Of a DNA stretch of 64,000 bases, positions 22,330-31,360 are shown piece after piece (the first letter of the stretch is position 1; each line of letters begins with the position of its first letter). The notes under the pieces are model-generated. The model was not told the DNA's origin. It did no database searches and saw only the letters and a list, made by a program, of their open reading frames with translations. Position numbers and translations under genes: made by a program. Origin of the DNA: Spirosoma oryzae (GTDB taxonomy: Bacteria; Bacteroidota; Bacteroidia; Cytophagales; Spirosomataceae); the NCBI RefSeq assembly GCF_003002825.1, contig NZ_PVTE01000008.1, positions 186,001 through 250,000 of the forward strand. Direction: 5' to 3'.

Positions 22330-22466
22330 TTAGTTTTCGGTTTACAGTATACAGTTTTCGGTTTGCAGAGGTCGCTCATTACCGTTCGGCTCCTCGAGCG
22401 ACGAACCTCGCCACGATAGCCGCCGTGTGACGGACCATCGAAAACCGTGAACTGGATACCGTAAAC
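22330..22466. repeat. Imperfect inverted repeat, TACAGTTTTCGG family
   Basis: GGTTTACAGTATACAGTTTT at the left and an inverted, imperfect partner (AAAACCGTGAACTGG...CCGTAAACC) at the right, with a GC-rich centre containing GTCGCTC/GAGCGAC. Related to 16493-16590. Confidence 0.5.
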
Positions 22467-22470
22467 CCAT

Positions 22471-23331
22471 TTACAGGTTGCGTATGTATTTTTGCCCGCC
22501 CAGCGCGCGCATCTGCCGGGCAATCTGCCGGGTCCGACGCTGTACGTAGTTGGATGGGTTACGAATGGAAAGCAGAATAGGATTGGGCAGCACGGCAGCG
22601 ATGCGGGCAGCCTCGTTTCGCGACAGTTCAGCCGCCGAATGATGGTAAAATCGCTGGGAGGCCGCTTCGACACCAAACGTCATCGGTCCAGTTTCGGCGA
22701 CGTTCAGATAGACTTCCAGGATACGTCGTTTGCCCCAGATCAATTCGATCAGTACGGTGAAATAAACCTCCAGCCCCTTGCGCACATAGCTTCGCCCGCT
22801 CCAGAGAAACACGTTTTTGGCCACCTGCTGCGTAATCGTACTGGCACCACGGGGGCGTTTACGGTGTTGATTCTCCCGGATAGCATCCTGAATTTCATCG
22901 AAATCGAAGCCCCAGTGTCTCGGAAACGCCTGATCCTCCGAAGCTATCACGGCCAGAGCCGCTTCCTTGCTGATGTCGTCGTACGAGCGCCATTTTTTGT
23001 AGACGTGGCTACTTTCGTCGGTTCCGAACGTATCGATCCAGCGCGAGACAACCAGGGGTGTTACCCAGATCGGCACGTATTTGAGCACGACCACCGCACC
23101 AAACGACGTGATGAGCAGAAACACCACCACCCGCACCAGTAGCCAGTACAGCTGCGCCAGCACCGGTCGTTGGTGCATGAACTGCCGCACCTGCTGCCAC
23201 CGTCCCGACGAGATTCGCTTACTCGATCCAGAGTAGTTCTTTCCAGAGCGGTTCTCGCCAGCCTGTCCCGCCTTCGGGCGGGGCTTCTGAACCGGTTTCA
23301 GGGGATTATCGTCTGGACTGCGAGGACTCAT
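22471..23331 (-). CDS. mtgA: Monofunctional peptidoglycan glycosyltransferase
   Basis: 286 residues. A basic cytoplasmic N-terminus (about 60), a membrane helix (LLVRVVVFLLITSFGAVVVL), then a GT51 domain: VIASEDQAFPRHWGFDFDEI with the catalytic Glu, RGASTITQQVAKNVFLWSGR, and KRRILEVYLNVAETGPMTFG. No transpeptidase domain follows, so it is MtgA rather than a class A PBP. It polymerises lipid II glycan strands. Confidence 0.93.
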   Translation of the reverse strand: MSPRSPDDNPLKPVQKPRPKAGQAGENRSGKNYSGSSKRISSGRWQQVRQFMHQRPVLAQLYWLLVRVVVFLLITSFGAVVVLKYVPIWVTPLVVSRWIDTFGTDESSHVYKKWRSYDDISKEAALAVIASEDQAFPRHWGFDFDEIQDAIRENQHRKRPRGASTITQQVAKNVFLWSGRSYVRKGLEVYFTVLIELIWGKRRILEVYLNVAETGPMTFGVEAASQRFYHHSAAELSRNEAARIAAVLPNPILLSIRNPSNYVQRRTRQIARQMRALGGQKYIRNL

Positions 23332-23423
23332 ACACTAGTGGCGGAACTGCGAAAATGGGCATTTTTCGGCTAGACTCGGCAGCGACCAGCCAAATTTTCT
23401 CCTGAACCGGCACGGTCAGCAAC

Positions 23424-24551
23424 TCACTCCTCAACAAACAGCGTAGCGGCTACCCGGTCGGCAAAGAGTTTACCAGCGGGGGTCAGTCGTAACCGATCGC
23501 CATCGCGCAGGAGCCAGCCGGTTTGGTACAGATTTGTCAGTTCACGCTGTAGCTGACCGGAAAAGTCGTTACCGAGCAGCGTATCGAGTTCGGCGATAGA
23601 ACAGCCCCACTGTGTACGCAGGCCCGTCAGCAGATACTCATTTACCTGGTCGGCGACGGTCAACTCTTCAACAGTGGCGGGCAGTACACCCTGCCGAATA
23701 TCAGCGATATAACGAGCGTTGTTGGCGATATTGTACTGCCGACTCACCCCATTGTATGAGTGCGCGCTCGGTCCGACACCCAGATACGGCCGGCGCTGCC
23801 AGTAGGCTGTATTGTGACGAGCATACTGGCCAGGTTTGGCGAAGTTCGATATTTCGTAATGCTCGTAACCCGCGTCGATCAGCGCGGCTGTCAATTGCTC
23901 AAACTGCGTAGCGGCCAGTTGTTCATCGATGGGCGTCAGCTTACCGCTTCGCTCCCACCGCCCAAAAGCCGTGTCAGGCTCGATCGTCAGCGCATAGGCC
24001 GACAGGTGTGGTACATCCAGCGCCAGCATGGTCGTCAGATCCGTTTCCCAGCTCGCATCGGTCCGGTTCGGAATCCCGTAGATCAGGTCAACACTTAGAT
24101 TTGAGAAACCGGCCTGCCGCGCCCGGTCGACACTGGCCAGTGCTTCCTGCGCATTGTGCGCCCGGTTCATCCAGCGCAAACTTGTTTCATCAAACGTCTG
24201 AATGCCGATACTTAATCGATTGACGTAGCGCCGTAACATCGTTAGTTTGACGGCGTCAGTCAGATCATCAGGATTCGCTTCGAGGGTGATTTCAGCGCCG
24301 GTCGCAACGCTATACTGCTCGTGGATGGTCACGAGCAGGCGATCCAGTTCGGTCTCAGTGAGTAACGAGGGGGTTCCTCCGCCAAAATAGATGGTTTCGA
24401 GCGGCTGACTGGGCAGGTAAGCCTGCTGCAACCTGATCTCCGCACAGATCGCATCGACCAGGTCGGCCTTGCGACTCAGATTGGTACTGAAATGAAAATC
24501 GCAGTAATGACAGGCTTGCTTGCAGAACGGAATATGGATGTACAGGTGCAT
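23424..24551 (-). CDS. hemW: Radical SAM heme chaperone HemW
   Basis: 375 residues from the ATG at 24551; the open frame reaches back to 24572, but MHLYIHIPFCKQACHYCDFH is the usual HemW start. The radical SAM C-x3-C-x2-C cluster is in that segment, followed by YFGGGTPSLL and SIGIQTFDETSLRWMNRAHN. The C-terminal HemN-like domain is present. It was formerly annotated as oxygen-independent coproporphyrinogen oxidase; it lacks the N-terminal extension of HemN. Role: delivery of heme to target enzymes. Confidence 0.93.
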   Translation of the reverse strand: MHLYIHIPFCKQACHYCDFHFSTNLSRKADLVDAICAEIRLQQAYLPSQPLETIYFGGGTPSLLTETELDRLLVTIHEQYSVATGAEITLEANPDDLTDAVKLTMLRRYVNRLSIGIQTFDETSLRWMNRAHNAQEALASVDRARQAGFSNLSVDLIYGIPNRTDASWETDLTTMLALDVPHLSAYALTIEPDTAFGRWERSGKLTPIDEQLAATQFEQLTAALIDAGYEHYEISNFAKPGQYARHNTAYWQRRPYLGVGPSAHSYNGVSRQYNIANNARYIADIRQGVLPATVEELTVADQVNEYLLTGLRTQWGCSIAELDTLLGNDFSGQLQRELTNLYQTGWLLRDGDRLRLTPAGKLFADRVAATLFVEE

Positions 24552-24605
24552 TGTACCCGTATGACAACGCACAGCGGCAATCAGTTCAGCGGCTTGCGTG
24601 GCGGT

Positions 24606-25058
24606 CTACAGCGACTTTTCCAGCACGATTTTCAGCCCGTATCGCCCTGGCTCGGTTTCGACGATCGCAAAACCTGACCGAATGTTCAGCAGCAACATAC
24701 TCCGCCACTGATTGTAGGTTTTGGTTTGAACCGTTTTGTACCCCTGTGCCCGGCACCAGTCGTGCTGTTGGCGCATCAATTCAGCTGCGATGCCTTGCCC
24801 ACGAAAATTCGAATCGACGCAGCCTAACCAGCTGTAAAATAAGCCCGGCTCACGTTCATAGCCGAGTTTGCAACCAATGATGCGGTTTGCTGAGCAGGCA
24901 AGCTGAACAAGCAGGACGGGGTAGTTTGCCGCAGCCAGCAGATCATCCCGAATGGCGTCGGGCGTCTGATTGGTGAATACGGCAGCAAGCAGGCCAATCA
25001 GTTCAGTAAACTGAGGCTCTGGCGGTAAGGTGGTAGCGGTTTCGTACTGAATGGTCAC
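24606..25058 (-). CDS. GNAT-family N-acetyltransferase
   Basis: 150 residues. The acetyl-CoA motif A is visible as WLGCVDSNFRGQGIAAELMR (R-G-x-G-I-A), then WCRAQGYKTVQTKTYNQWRS and a C-terminal beta strand. Substrate unknown. It stands alone between hemW and a small Cys-rich peptide gene on the same strand. Confidence 0.88.
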   Translation of the reverse strand: MTIQYETATTLPPEPQFTELIGLLAAVFTNQTPDAIRDDLLAAANYPVLLVQLACSANRIIGCKLGYEREPGLFYSWLGCVDSNFRGQGIAAELMRQQHDWCRAQGYKTVQTKTYNQWRSMLLLNIRSGFAIVETEPGRYGLKIVLEKSL

Positions 25059-25106
25059 AAGACGAAGCTACGCGGTATGTGATGAAATGTAGCAGGTAAG
25101 GTCCAC

Positions 25107-25262
25107 TCAATCCGGGCACTTTTTGCAGCGCTTACCTTTCTTGTACTTCTTGCAGCATGACTTCAGTACGCACTCAGTACCCATAAATGGGTTAGCCTTA
25201 ACTGCCTGCCTGACCGAGGTGGTCAGCGTGTACTCGTCAACTGATACGACTTCCGTGTTCAT
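25107..25262 (-). CDS. Small Cys/Lys-rich peptide
   Basis: 51 residues, short enough to be missed. The N-terminus is ordinary (MNTEVVSVDEYTLTTSVRQA), then NPFMGTECVLKSCCKKYKKG followed by KRCKKCPD: five cysteines and many lysines, a likely zinc-binding knuckle or nucleic-acid-binding tail. I recall similar short proteins with a G-TEC-x-L-K-x-CCKKYKKGKRCKKCP ending in Cytophagales, of unknown function. Confidence 0.7.
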   Translation of the reverse strand: MNTEVVSVDEYTLTTSVRQAVKANPFMGTECVLKSCCKKYKKGKRCKKCPD

Positions 25263-25327
25263 TATACTAACTCGTTACGGAAGCAAAAGTAAGCTTATTT
25301 AGAACAAGTAAAAATTAAAATTTCAAT

Positions 25328-25410
25328 TGTAGAGACGCGACCCTTCGCGTCTCAGCTGACGGATGGTACTGCCTGACGGATGATGAGACGCGAAGGGTCG
25401 CGTCTCTACA
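25328..25410. repeat. Perfect inverted repeat, GTAGAGACGCGAC family
   Basis: 27-bp fully complementary arms (25328-25354, 25384-25410) with a 29-base spacer containing two TGACGGATG(G/A)T copies. Each arm also folds on itself. The right arm covers the stop codon of the phzF-like gene (25406-25408). A decayed relative is at 906-979. Confidence 0.85.
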
Positions 25411-26209
25411 GTTGCCTGATTTCGGCGGTCATGTATAACTGCACTTCGCCACTGATGTAAACCCGATCGCCGTCAAGTTCGCAGCGCAGATAGCCACCAC
25501 GGGGCGAAATCTGACGGGCGGTCATCGTGTTGCGCCCTAGCTTTTCGGCCCAATATGGAATCAGGGTTGTGTGCGCGGAGCCGGTAACCGGGTCTTCATC
25601 GACACCCGACTGCGGACCGAAAAAGCGGGATACAAAATCGACACTGGAGTCAGGGCCGGCGGGAGCCGTTACGATGATGCCCCGAGCCGGAATGCTGCTC
25701 ATCTCCCGGAAATCGGGGTTGAGCCCTTTAACGGTCGCTTCGGAGTCATAGACGACCATATAATCAGACCGGCCTTTCAGCACGTCGACGGGCTTCACAC
25801 CCAGACTGGCCATCAATGCCGGTGGTAGCACGTTTGCTTTATGGACGGGATCGGCGGGAAAGTCGAGCGTCAGCCAGTTATCGTCGGTACGGCTAACGTT
25901 CAGTCGGCCACTACGCGACTCAAAACTGATCGTATCCGTGGTCGCCTGTTTTTCCAGAAAAAACACGACGTAGCTGGTTGCCAGCGTTGCATGTCCACAC
26001 AGATCGACCTCCACCGTGGGGGTAAACCAGCGGATGTGGAAGTTATTGTCGCCTTCCGTTTTGACGTAAAACGCCGTTTCCGCCAGGTTATTCTCAGCGG
26101 CAATTTTCTGCATCCGTTCGTCGGGCAGCCAGTCGGTAAGCGGGACTACAGCAGCCGGATTTCCGCAAAACAGCTGATCGGTGAACGCATCGAGTTGGTA
26201 GAGACGCAT
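25406..26209 (-). CDS. PhzF-family isomerase/epimerase
   Basis: 267 residues. YQLDAFTDQLFCGNPAAVVP at the start, NNLAETAFYV with the catalytic Glu, DLCGHATLATSYVVFFLE, and in the second half DEDPVTGSAHTTLIPYWAEK. It is a full two-lobe diaminopimelate-epimerase-like fold. Substrate unknown; these are common stand-alone enzymes not tied to phenazine synthesis. Confidence 0.92.
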   Translation of the reverse strand: MRLYQLDAFTDQLFCGNPAAVVPLTDWLPDERMQKIAAENNLAETAFYVKTEGDNNFHIRWFTPTVEVDLCGHATLATSYVVFFLEKQATTDTISFESRSGRLNVSRTDDNWLTLDFPADPVHKANVLPPALMASLGVKPVDVLKGRSDYMVVYDSEATVKGLNPDFREMSSIPARGIIVTAPAGPDSSVDFVSRFFGPQSGVDEDPVTGSAHTTLIPYWAEKLGRNTMTARQISPRGGYLRCELDGDRVYISGEVQLYMTAEIRQL

Positions 26210-26240
26210 GGGGTTCAGGCGTTACGTGACGTAAAAAAGG

Positions 26241-26930
26241 TTAGTCAACAGGGTTAGAATTATACGTTTTCAACTCGGCAAATAACTCCGCCGACCAATC
26301 CGTCAGGGCGTCAAGCTTTCTGTCGGCAATAGCAAACTTCGGATCATCACGTTCGAAATCGGCTGGTACCGCTATGGTAATTGTTCCGGCGGAATGCGCC
26401 GACAGCACACCACTGCCCGAATCTTCAAACGCAATGCAATCGGTCGGGGAAACGCCAAGCCGACGGGCCGCGCCCAGGTAGACGTCGGGTGCCGGTTTGT
26501 TATTTGCTTCCAGTGTAGCCGAATGCCAGAGCGTCAGCCGATCGCGAATGCCCAGCCGGTCGATAACGACTTCGATCAGACTCATGGGCGACGCCGACGC
26601 GATGGCAACGGGAATCCCCCGTTCGTTGAAAAACGTCAGCGCGTCAATCGCACCGGGCATCGGGCCAGCATAGGCACCGATCCGCTCGTGCGCTCCTTCG
26701 GTGATCCGGTGAGCAATTTCCGCCAGCGTCGCGCCCGGCTCCTGCACCCACGGATGCCGTTGGTACCAGTAGTTTACCACGGCCGGAATAGGCATGCCCG
26801 TCGTTTGTTTACACTGATCGTCGGTTAGAAATAACCCGACCGTGTCAAACACAGCTCGTTCGGCCGCCCGCCAGTGGGGTTCAGAATCCACCAGTAGCCC
26901 GTCCATATCAAATAAAGCAGCGTGTATCAA
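26241..26930 (-). CDS. HAD-superfamily sugar phosphatase / phosphoglucomutase-like
   Basis: The open frame extends to 27155, but the extra 75 codons overlap the YciI gene and read as nonsense; the likely start is TTG at 26930, giving MIHAALFDMDGLLVDSEPHW (229 residues). HAD motif I DMDG-LLVDSE, motif II IASASP, motif III NNKPAPDVYLGAARRLG, motif IV FEDSGSGVLSAHSAG. It resembles HxpB/YniC (2-deoxyglucose-6-phosphatase) and beta-phosphoglucomutases. The non-ATG start is my inference. Confidence 0.85.
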   Translation of the reverse strand: MIHAALFDMDGLLVDSEPHWRAAERAVFDTVGLFLTDDQCKQTTGMPIPAVVNYWYQRHPWVQEPGATLAEIAHRITEGAHERIGAYAGPMPGAIDALTFFNERGIPVAIASASPMSLIEVVIDRLGIRDRLTLWHSATLEANNKPAPDVYLGAARRLGVSPTDCIAFEDSGSGVLSAHSAGTITIAVPADFERDDPKFAIADRKLDALTDWSAELFAELKTYNSNPVD

Positions 26931-26934
26931 AATA

Positions 26935-26975
26935 GCAGTTTTCAGTTTTCGGTAGCCAGTTTTCGGTATCTGCTC
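26935..26975. repeat. Short copies of the CAGTTTTCGGT element
   Basis: CAGTTTTCAGTTTTCGGTAG and CCAGTTTTCGGTATC in tandem, just upstream of the HAD gene start. Same family as 16493-16590 and 22330-22466. Confidence 0.4.
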
Positions 26976-27024
26976 CGGAACAGGCTCATCGCCGTAAACC
27001 GCATGCAGAAGACCGTCAACCGGA

Positions 27025-27312
27025 TTATAATTTTGCCGGCATGAAGGGACGGGTATCGACTTTGTCCCAGACCTGTTGTACAACGTAGGGATCACCCGCC
27101 AGATACGTCGCCAACTCCGCTTCCGACTCCAGATCGAGTACCAGCATCGAGCCAATCATACGGCCGGTCGGGTCAAGCAGCGCGCCCCCGATAACGAACT
27201 TCCCCAGCGCATTAAATTGCCTGACATAATCGAAGTGAGCCGCTCGTGCCGCCATCCGCCGGGTCAGTGCGTCGGCGTCGGTATGGTCATAAGCATGAAT
27301 AACGTACTGCAT
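27025..27312 (-). CDS. YciI-like protein
   Basis: 95 residues. YVIHAYDHTDADALTRRMAA, RAAHFDYVRQF, LGKFVIGGALLDPTGRMIGS, then AGDPYVVQQVWDKVDTRPFM: the ferredoxin-like YCII domain with the conserved His-Asp pair. A small cytoplasmic protein or enzyme of unclear function. Upstream of, and probably co-transcribed with, the HAD gene. Confidence 0.88.
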   Translation of the reverse strand: MQYVIHAYDHTDADALTRRMAARAAHFDYVRQFNALGKFVIGGALLDPTGRMIGSMLVLDLESEAELATYLAGDPYVVQQVWDKVDTRPFMPAKL

Positions 27313-27498
27313 ACTGAACTGGGTTTAATAGGGGAAAGATACCAGAAGTTACCCCATGAATCAACAGGTAAGGTAGCCAGACACGCATCGGCCCGGCTGC
27401 GCTCCCGGTTTCCTGCGGAATCGCATGGCCAATCGAGAAAATCGGCCGTTTCTGCGTATTTTCCGGCTTCTATGCTTTTTTAGCCACTTTTTCAGCGA

Positions 27499-29892
27499 AT
27501 GAATCGACTGCTTTACAGCCTGTTGCCGCTGCTTCCGCTCGTCTCCCTGGCCCAGTCCGGCCCGAGCCCCCAGCGCCCCGCCCTGACCATTGAATCGATC
27601 ATGCAGGACCCTAAAATTAGCGTGGGCACCACCCCGTCTGCCCCATTTTGGTCCGATGATTCCCGAACAATTTATTTTAACTGGAATCCCGACCGCGCCA
27701 AAAACGATTCACTGTACAAGATTACCCTATCGGGAACCAGAACGCTGAGCCCGTCGAAACCGCAGAAAGTCAGCCCCGCCGAGCGCCTGGCCCTGCGTAC
27801 TGATCCCAGCCCTATCTATAATCGTGCCCGTACACAACGCGTGTTCGAGTCACAGGGCGATCTGTTCTGGATCGACACGAAAACCGGTCGTATCCGGCAA
27901 CTAACCAATACCGTCGACGCCGAAACCGAACCCCGTTTTAGTGGCGACGAAAAGCGGGTTACGTTCCGGCGTAGCGGCTCAAATTTATTCAGCATCGACC
28001 TGACGACCGGTGAACTCGTCCAACTGACCGACTTCCGACCCGGTGCGAAAAAGAGCGAACCAAAGCAAAATGACGAAGAAGCGTTTTTGAAAGCCGAGCA
28101 GCTGCGCCTGTCGACAGTCGTAACGGAACGCAAGGAGCGAAAGGACGAGGCCGAACGACTCAGCAAGCGCAATCGCCCGAAACGCCCGAAAGAGATTTAC
28201 CTCGACGACAAGCAACTGGTTGGTCAGCAGCTTAGCCCCGACGGACAGTACGTCACCTACCGGGCCATCAAAAGTGCGTCGGGAGCTAAGATCGCGCAGG
28301 TTCCCAATTACGTGACCGAGTCTGGCTTTACCGAAGACATTCCAACCCGCGTTAAGGTAGGTGCTCCCCAGTCGACGCAGGAGTTTTTCGTGTACGACGT
28401 TGCGAAAGATACTGTCCGAACGCTCAGTGTCAAATCGCTGATCGGCATCACGGATCGTCCGGCTTACCTGGCCGACTACCCAAAAGCGAAAGCCGATACG
28501 GCGAAGAAGCCACGACCCGTTACGTACAGCAACGTCGTCTGGTCGGAAGACGGTAAAGTCGCCGTGGTCGTCATCCGGTCGGGCGACAACAAAGACCGCT
28601 GGATCACGCGGCTCGACCCTGCGACGCTAACGCTGACGGTTCTGGATCGGCAACACGATGACGCCTGGATTGGCGGACCGGGTATCGGCGGGTCGTTTTC
28701 GCCGGGCAGCATGGGTTTTCTGGCCGATAACCATACCCTCTGGTTTCAATCGGAAGCCGACGGGTATTCGCATCTCTACACCGTCGACGCGCTAAATCCC
28801 GGTACGAAAAAGCAGCTGACATCGGGTAAATTCGAAGTACAGGAAGTCCGGCTGTCCAACGATAAGCGGTCGTTCTTTCTGCAAACCAACGAAGTACACC
28901 CCGGCGAACAGCATTGGTACCGGATGGCCGTAACGGGTGGTAATCGTACCCGATTAACGACCATGCCGGGCGCAAACGACGCGCTGTTGTCTCCCGACGA
29001 AACTCACATGGTCATTCGGTATTCATCGGCTACAAAACCGTGGGAGTTTTACCTGAGTCCCGTTGCAAGTACAGCCTCGCCGATTCGCCTGACCGATTCG
29101 CAGACGGAAACGTTTAAAAGCTACAGCTGGCGCGAACCGACGTATGTGACGATTCAGGCCCGCGACAACCAGCCAATCTACGCCCGGCTGTATAAACCGT
29201 CACAACCAACCGGAAAGGCCGTCGTATTCGTCCACGGTGCGGGTTATTTGCAGAATGCACACAAGTGGTGGAGTCAGTATTTCCGCGAGTACATGTTCCA
29301 TAACCTGCTGGTCGACAAGGGCTACACGGTACTCGACATCGATTATCGGGGTAGTGCGGGCTACGGTCATGACTGGCGAACGGGGATCTACCGGCACATG
29401 GGCGGCAAAGACCTGACCGACCACGTTGACGCCGTGCAGTGGCTGGCTAAAACGCAGGGCGTCGACGCCGGAAAAGTAGGCATTTACGGCGGCTCATACG
29501 GTGGCTTCATCACGCTGATGGCCATGTTCACGACACCCGACGCGTTCAAAGCCGGCGCTGCCCTGCGCCCTGTTACCGACTGGGCTGCCTATAACCATCC
29601 GTACACGGCCAACATCCTGAACGAACCGCAGAACGATTCGCTGGCTTATCGCCGATCGTCGCCGATCAATTTCGCCGAAGGCCTAAAAGGAAACCTCCTG
29701 ATCTGCCACGGCATGGTCGATGTCAACGTGCATTTTCAGGATGCGGTCCGACTGTCGCAGCGCCTGATCGAGCTAAAAAAAGAGAATTGGGAACTGGCCC
29801 CCTACCCCGTCGAAGACCACGGCTTTATCGAACCGACCAGTTGGATGGACGAGTACAAGCGTATCCTGAAACTATTCGAAGAGCGATTGTAA
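27499..29892 (+). CDS. S9-family peptidase (prolyl oligopeptidase / DPP IV-like)
   Basis: 797 residues. Signal peptide (LLYSLLPLLPLVSLAQ), a beta-propeller region (about 40-520) with WD-like strands, a charged insertion with many Lys/Glu/Arg near 185-235, and a C-terminal alpha/beta-hydrolase with GIYGGSYGGFITLMAM (Ser about 666), the Asp of MVDVNVHFQDA and the His of VEDHGF. It is likely periplasmic or outer-membrane exposed and releases dipeptides or cuts small peptides. It is monocistronic and ends at a shared bidirectional terminator. Confidence 0.93.
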   Translation: MNRLLYSLLPLLPLVSLAQSGPSPQRPALTIESIMQDPKISVGTTPSAPFWSDDSRTIYFNWNPDRAKNDSLYKITLSGTRTLSPSKPQKVSPAERLALRTDPSPIYNRARTQRVFESQGDLFWIDTKTGRIRQLTNTVDAETEPRFSGDEKRVTFRRSGSNLFSIDLTTGELVQLTDFRPGAKKSEPKQNDEEAFLKAEQLRLSTVVTERKERKDEAERLSKRNRPKRPKEIYLDDKQLVGQQLSPDGQYVTYRAIKSASGAKIAQVPNYVTESGFTEDIPTRVKVGAPQSTQEFFVYDVAKDTVRTLSVKSLIGITDRPAYLADYPKAKADTAKKPRPVTYSNVVWSEDGKVAVVVIRSGDNKDRWITRLDPATLTLTVLDRQHDDAWIGGPGIGGSFSPGSMGFLADNHTLWFQSEADGYSHLYTVDALNPGTKKQLTSGKFEVQEVRLSNDKRSFFLQTNEVHPGEQHWYRMAVTGGNRTRLTTMPGANDALLSPDETHMVIRYSSATKPWEFYLSPVASTASPIRLTDSQTETFKSYSWREPTYVTIQARDNQPIYARLYKPSQPTGKAVVFVHGAGYLQNAHKWWSQYFREYMFHNLLVDKGYTVLDIDYRGSAGYGHDWRTGIYRHMGGKDLTDHVDAVQWLAKTQGVDAGKVGIYGGSYGGFITLMAMFTTPDAFKAGAALRPVTDWAAYNHPYTANILNEPQNDSLAYRRSSPINFAEGLKGNLLICHGMVDVNVHFQDAVRLSQRLIELKKENWELAPYPVEDHGFIEPTSWMDEYKRILKLFEERL

Positions 29893-29901
29893 GTCAGAAG
29901 T

Positions 29902-29977
29902 AGAGGAAAGAGAAAAGACACAAGAAGAAAGATACGTTTTGTGGCGTCTTTCTTCTTGTGTCTTTTCTCTTTCCTCT
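29902..29977. terminator. Bidirectional terminator between convergent genes
   Basis: A perfect 30-bp inverted repeat (29902-29931, 29948-29977) with a 16-base loop. One arm is almost all purine and the other all pyrimidine, an unusual composition. Confidence 0.8.
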
Positions 29978-29981
29978 TCAG

Positions 29982-31199
29982 CTAATTCTTTGTTTTCATC
30001 GACTCGAACAACTCCAGCGACCGACGCATGAACAGTACCTCCGATGGAACATGCTTCAGTTTTTTCAGCGTCACCAGACTGATCTGACTGGCCCCCTGCT
30101 TCTGCATTCGTGCGCAGGTTTGCTGTGAAATGAAGTACGGAATCACCTCATCTTCATCACTATGAATCAGATAGGTCCGACCCTGAGCTGCCCAGTTGGT
30201 CAGATCGTTGGTTAGCAGGGCCTTACCAAACGTAGACGTCGAATTGCGCACATCAGCCCGAAACTGGTCGGTACAAAGCTGATCGAAGCTGACGGTGAAC
30301 GACCGGGCACTGTCGAGCGACGTGGTGAGTTGTTCGGCGTAGGGCGACTTAAAGTAGTAGTTAAGCGGCTTGTTACCGTTGTACAGCTTGTTATACACCA
30401 TCGTCTGCCAGACGTACAGGTAATTGACCACCCCGGCACTTGGGGTTGTCTGATGGGTAATGTAGTCGAAAAACGACGCCATAGCGTACGGACCCGATCC
30501 ACAACTGGTGCTGGTCAGGGGCAGCTGGTCAGCATACTGTTGTTCGATCAATTGCTGCGCCGACAAGGTAGCGTAACCACCTTCCGAAAATCCCGCCAGA
30601 AATAGTTGGCCGTTCCACAGTTTGGTTGCGCCGGCCTGGCTGGCGTTAGCCTGATCGGTCCGCTGCTGAAGCCACTCCTTCGTTGCCCGCAGCATATCGA
30701 CACTCGCGTGGGCCAATGATGCCCGGTTTTCGTAGGGATGCGCAATACCACTGGCGTCGCCATAGCCTACATAGTCGGGACAGGCTACGATATAGCCGTG
30801 CGTGGCAAAGTAGATCGGATACGAAAACGTGGGGGTCGCATAGTCATAGCCCGACGGAACCTCTGTGTTGGAGAATGCCGTCGGATGCTGGTAGCCCAGC
30901 AGGGGCATAGACTGACCTCCTGTTGCCTGAGTCGGCAGATACACCACACCCGATGCCGTAACGCGGGTGCCATCTTCCAGGGTTGTGTAGTACGTCAGCC
31001 GCTGCATAACCAGGCTATATGAACCGGGGGTGTACACCAGCGAATCGTTGGGCGCTTTCAGCGTCTTCAGCACCGCATTCGAATAGGACGCCATCGGTGC
31101 GCTTTGGATCAGAACCGGGTCGGGTTTCACGTCATCCGGCTGACAGGCAGCGACGATAAATATGAAAAGAACGGCAATCAGGCAAACAAAACGATTCAT
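29982..31199 (-). CDS. Alpha/beta-hydrolase lipoprotein (secretory lipase-like)
   Basis: 405 residues from the ATG at 31199; the frame allows 31217. Lipoprotein signal with lipobox IVAAC. After that a hydrolase fold: oxyanion region LLGYQHPTAF, GYIVACPDYVGYGDASGIAH, nucleophile in LAGFSEGGYATLSAQQ (G-F-S-E-G), and a late HSDEDEVIPYFISQQ with the acid and LKHVPSE with the His. Related to the LIP/secretory lipase and prolyl-aminopeptidase-like esterases of Bacteroidota. Substrate unknown. Confidence 0.87.
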   Translation of the reverse strand: MNRFVCLIAVLFIFIVAACQPDDVKPDPVLIQSAPMASYSNAVLKTLKAPNDSLVYTPGSYSLVMQRLTYYTTLEDGTRVTASGVVYLPTQATGGQSMPLLGYQHPTAFSNTEVPSGYDYATPTFSYPIYFATHGYIVACPDYVGYGDASGIAHPYENRASLAHASVDMLRATKEWLQQRTDQANASQAGATKLWNGQLFLAGFSEGGYATLSAQQLIEQQYADQLPLTSTSCGSGPYAMASFFDYITHQTTPSAGVVNYLYVWQTMVYNKLYNGNKPLNYYFKSPYAEQLTTSLDSARSFTVSFDQLCTDQFRADVRNSTSTFGKALLTNDLTNWAAQGRTYLIHSDEDEVIPYFISQQTCARMQKQGASQISLVTLKKLKHVPSEVLFMRRSLELFESMKTKN

Positions 31200-31360
31200 A
31201 AACAGCCGCATAAGCACGGCAACAAACGGTGGTAAACTACTTGGTATGGATTAAGACAATCCACTGCCAGTACGCTCCAAGTCATCAGATTCGTGGCATT
31301 CATCCGCTGGGTAATCGACGGAATGGCTCAGAACATAAGACTTAACCGGCAACAGGCGCG

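Noticed and set aside
26931-27155. 75-codon extension of the HAD gene
   Set aside because: Overlaps the YciI gene and a repeat element, is Arg/Trp-rich and unlike any HAD N-terminus.
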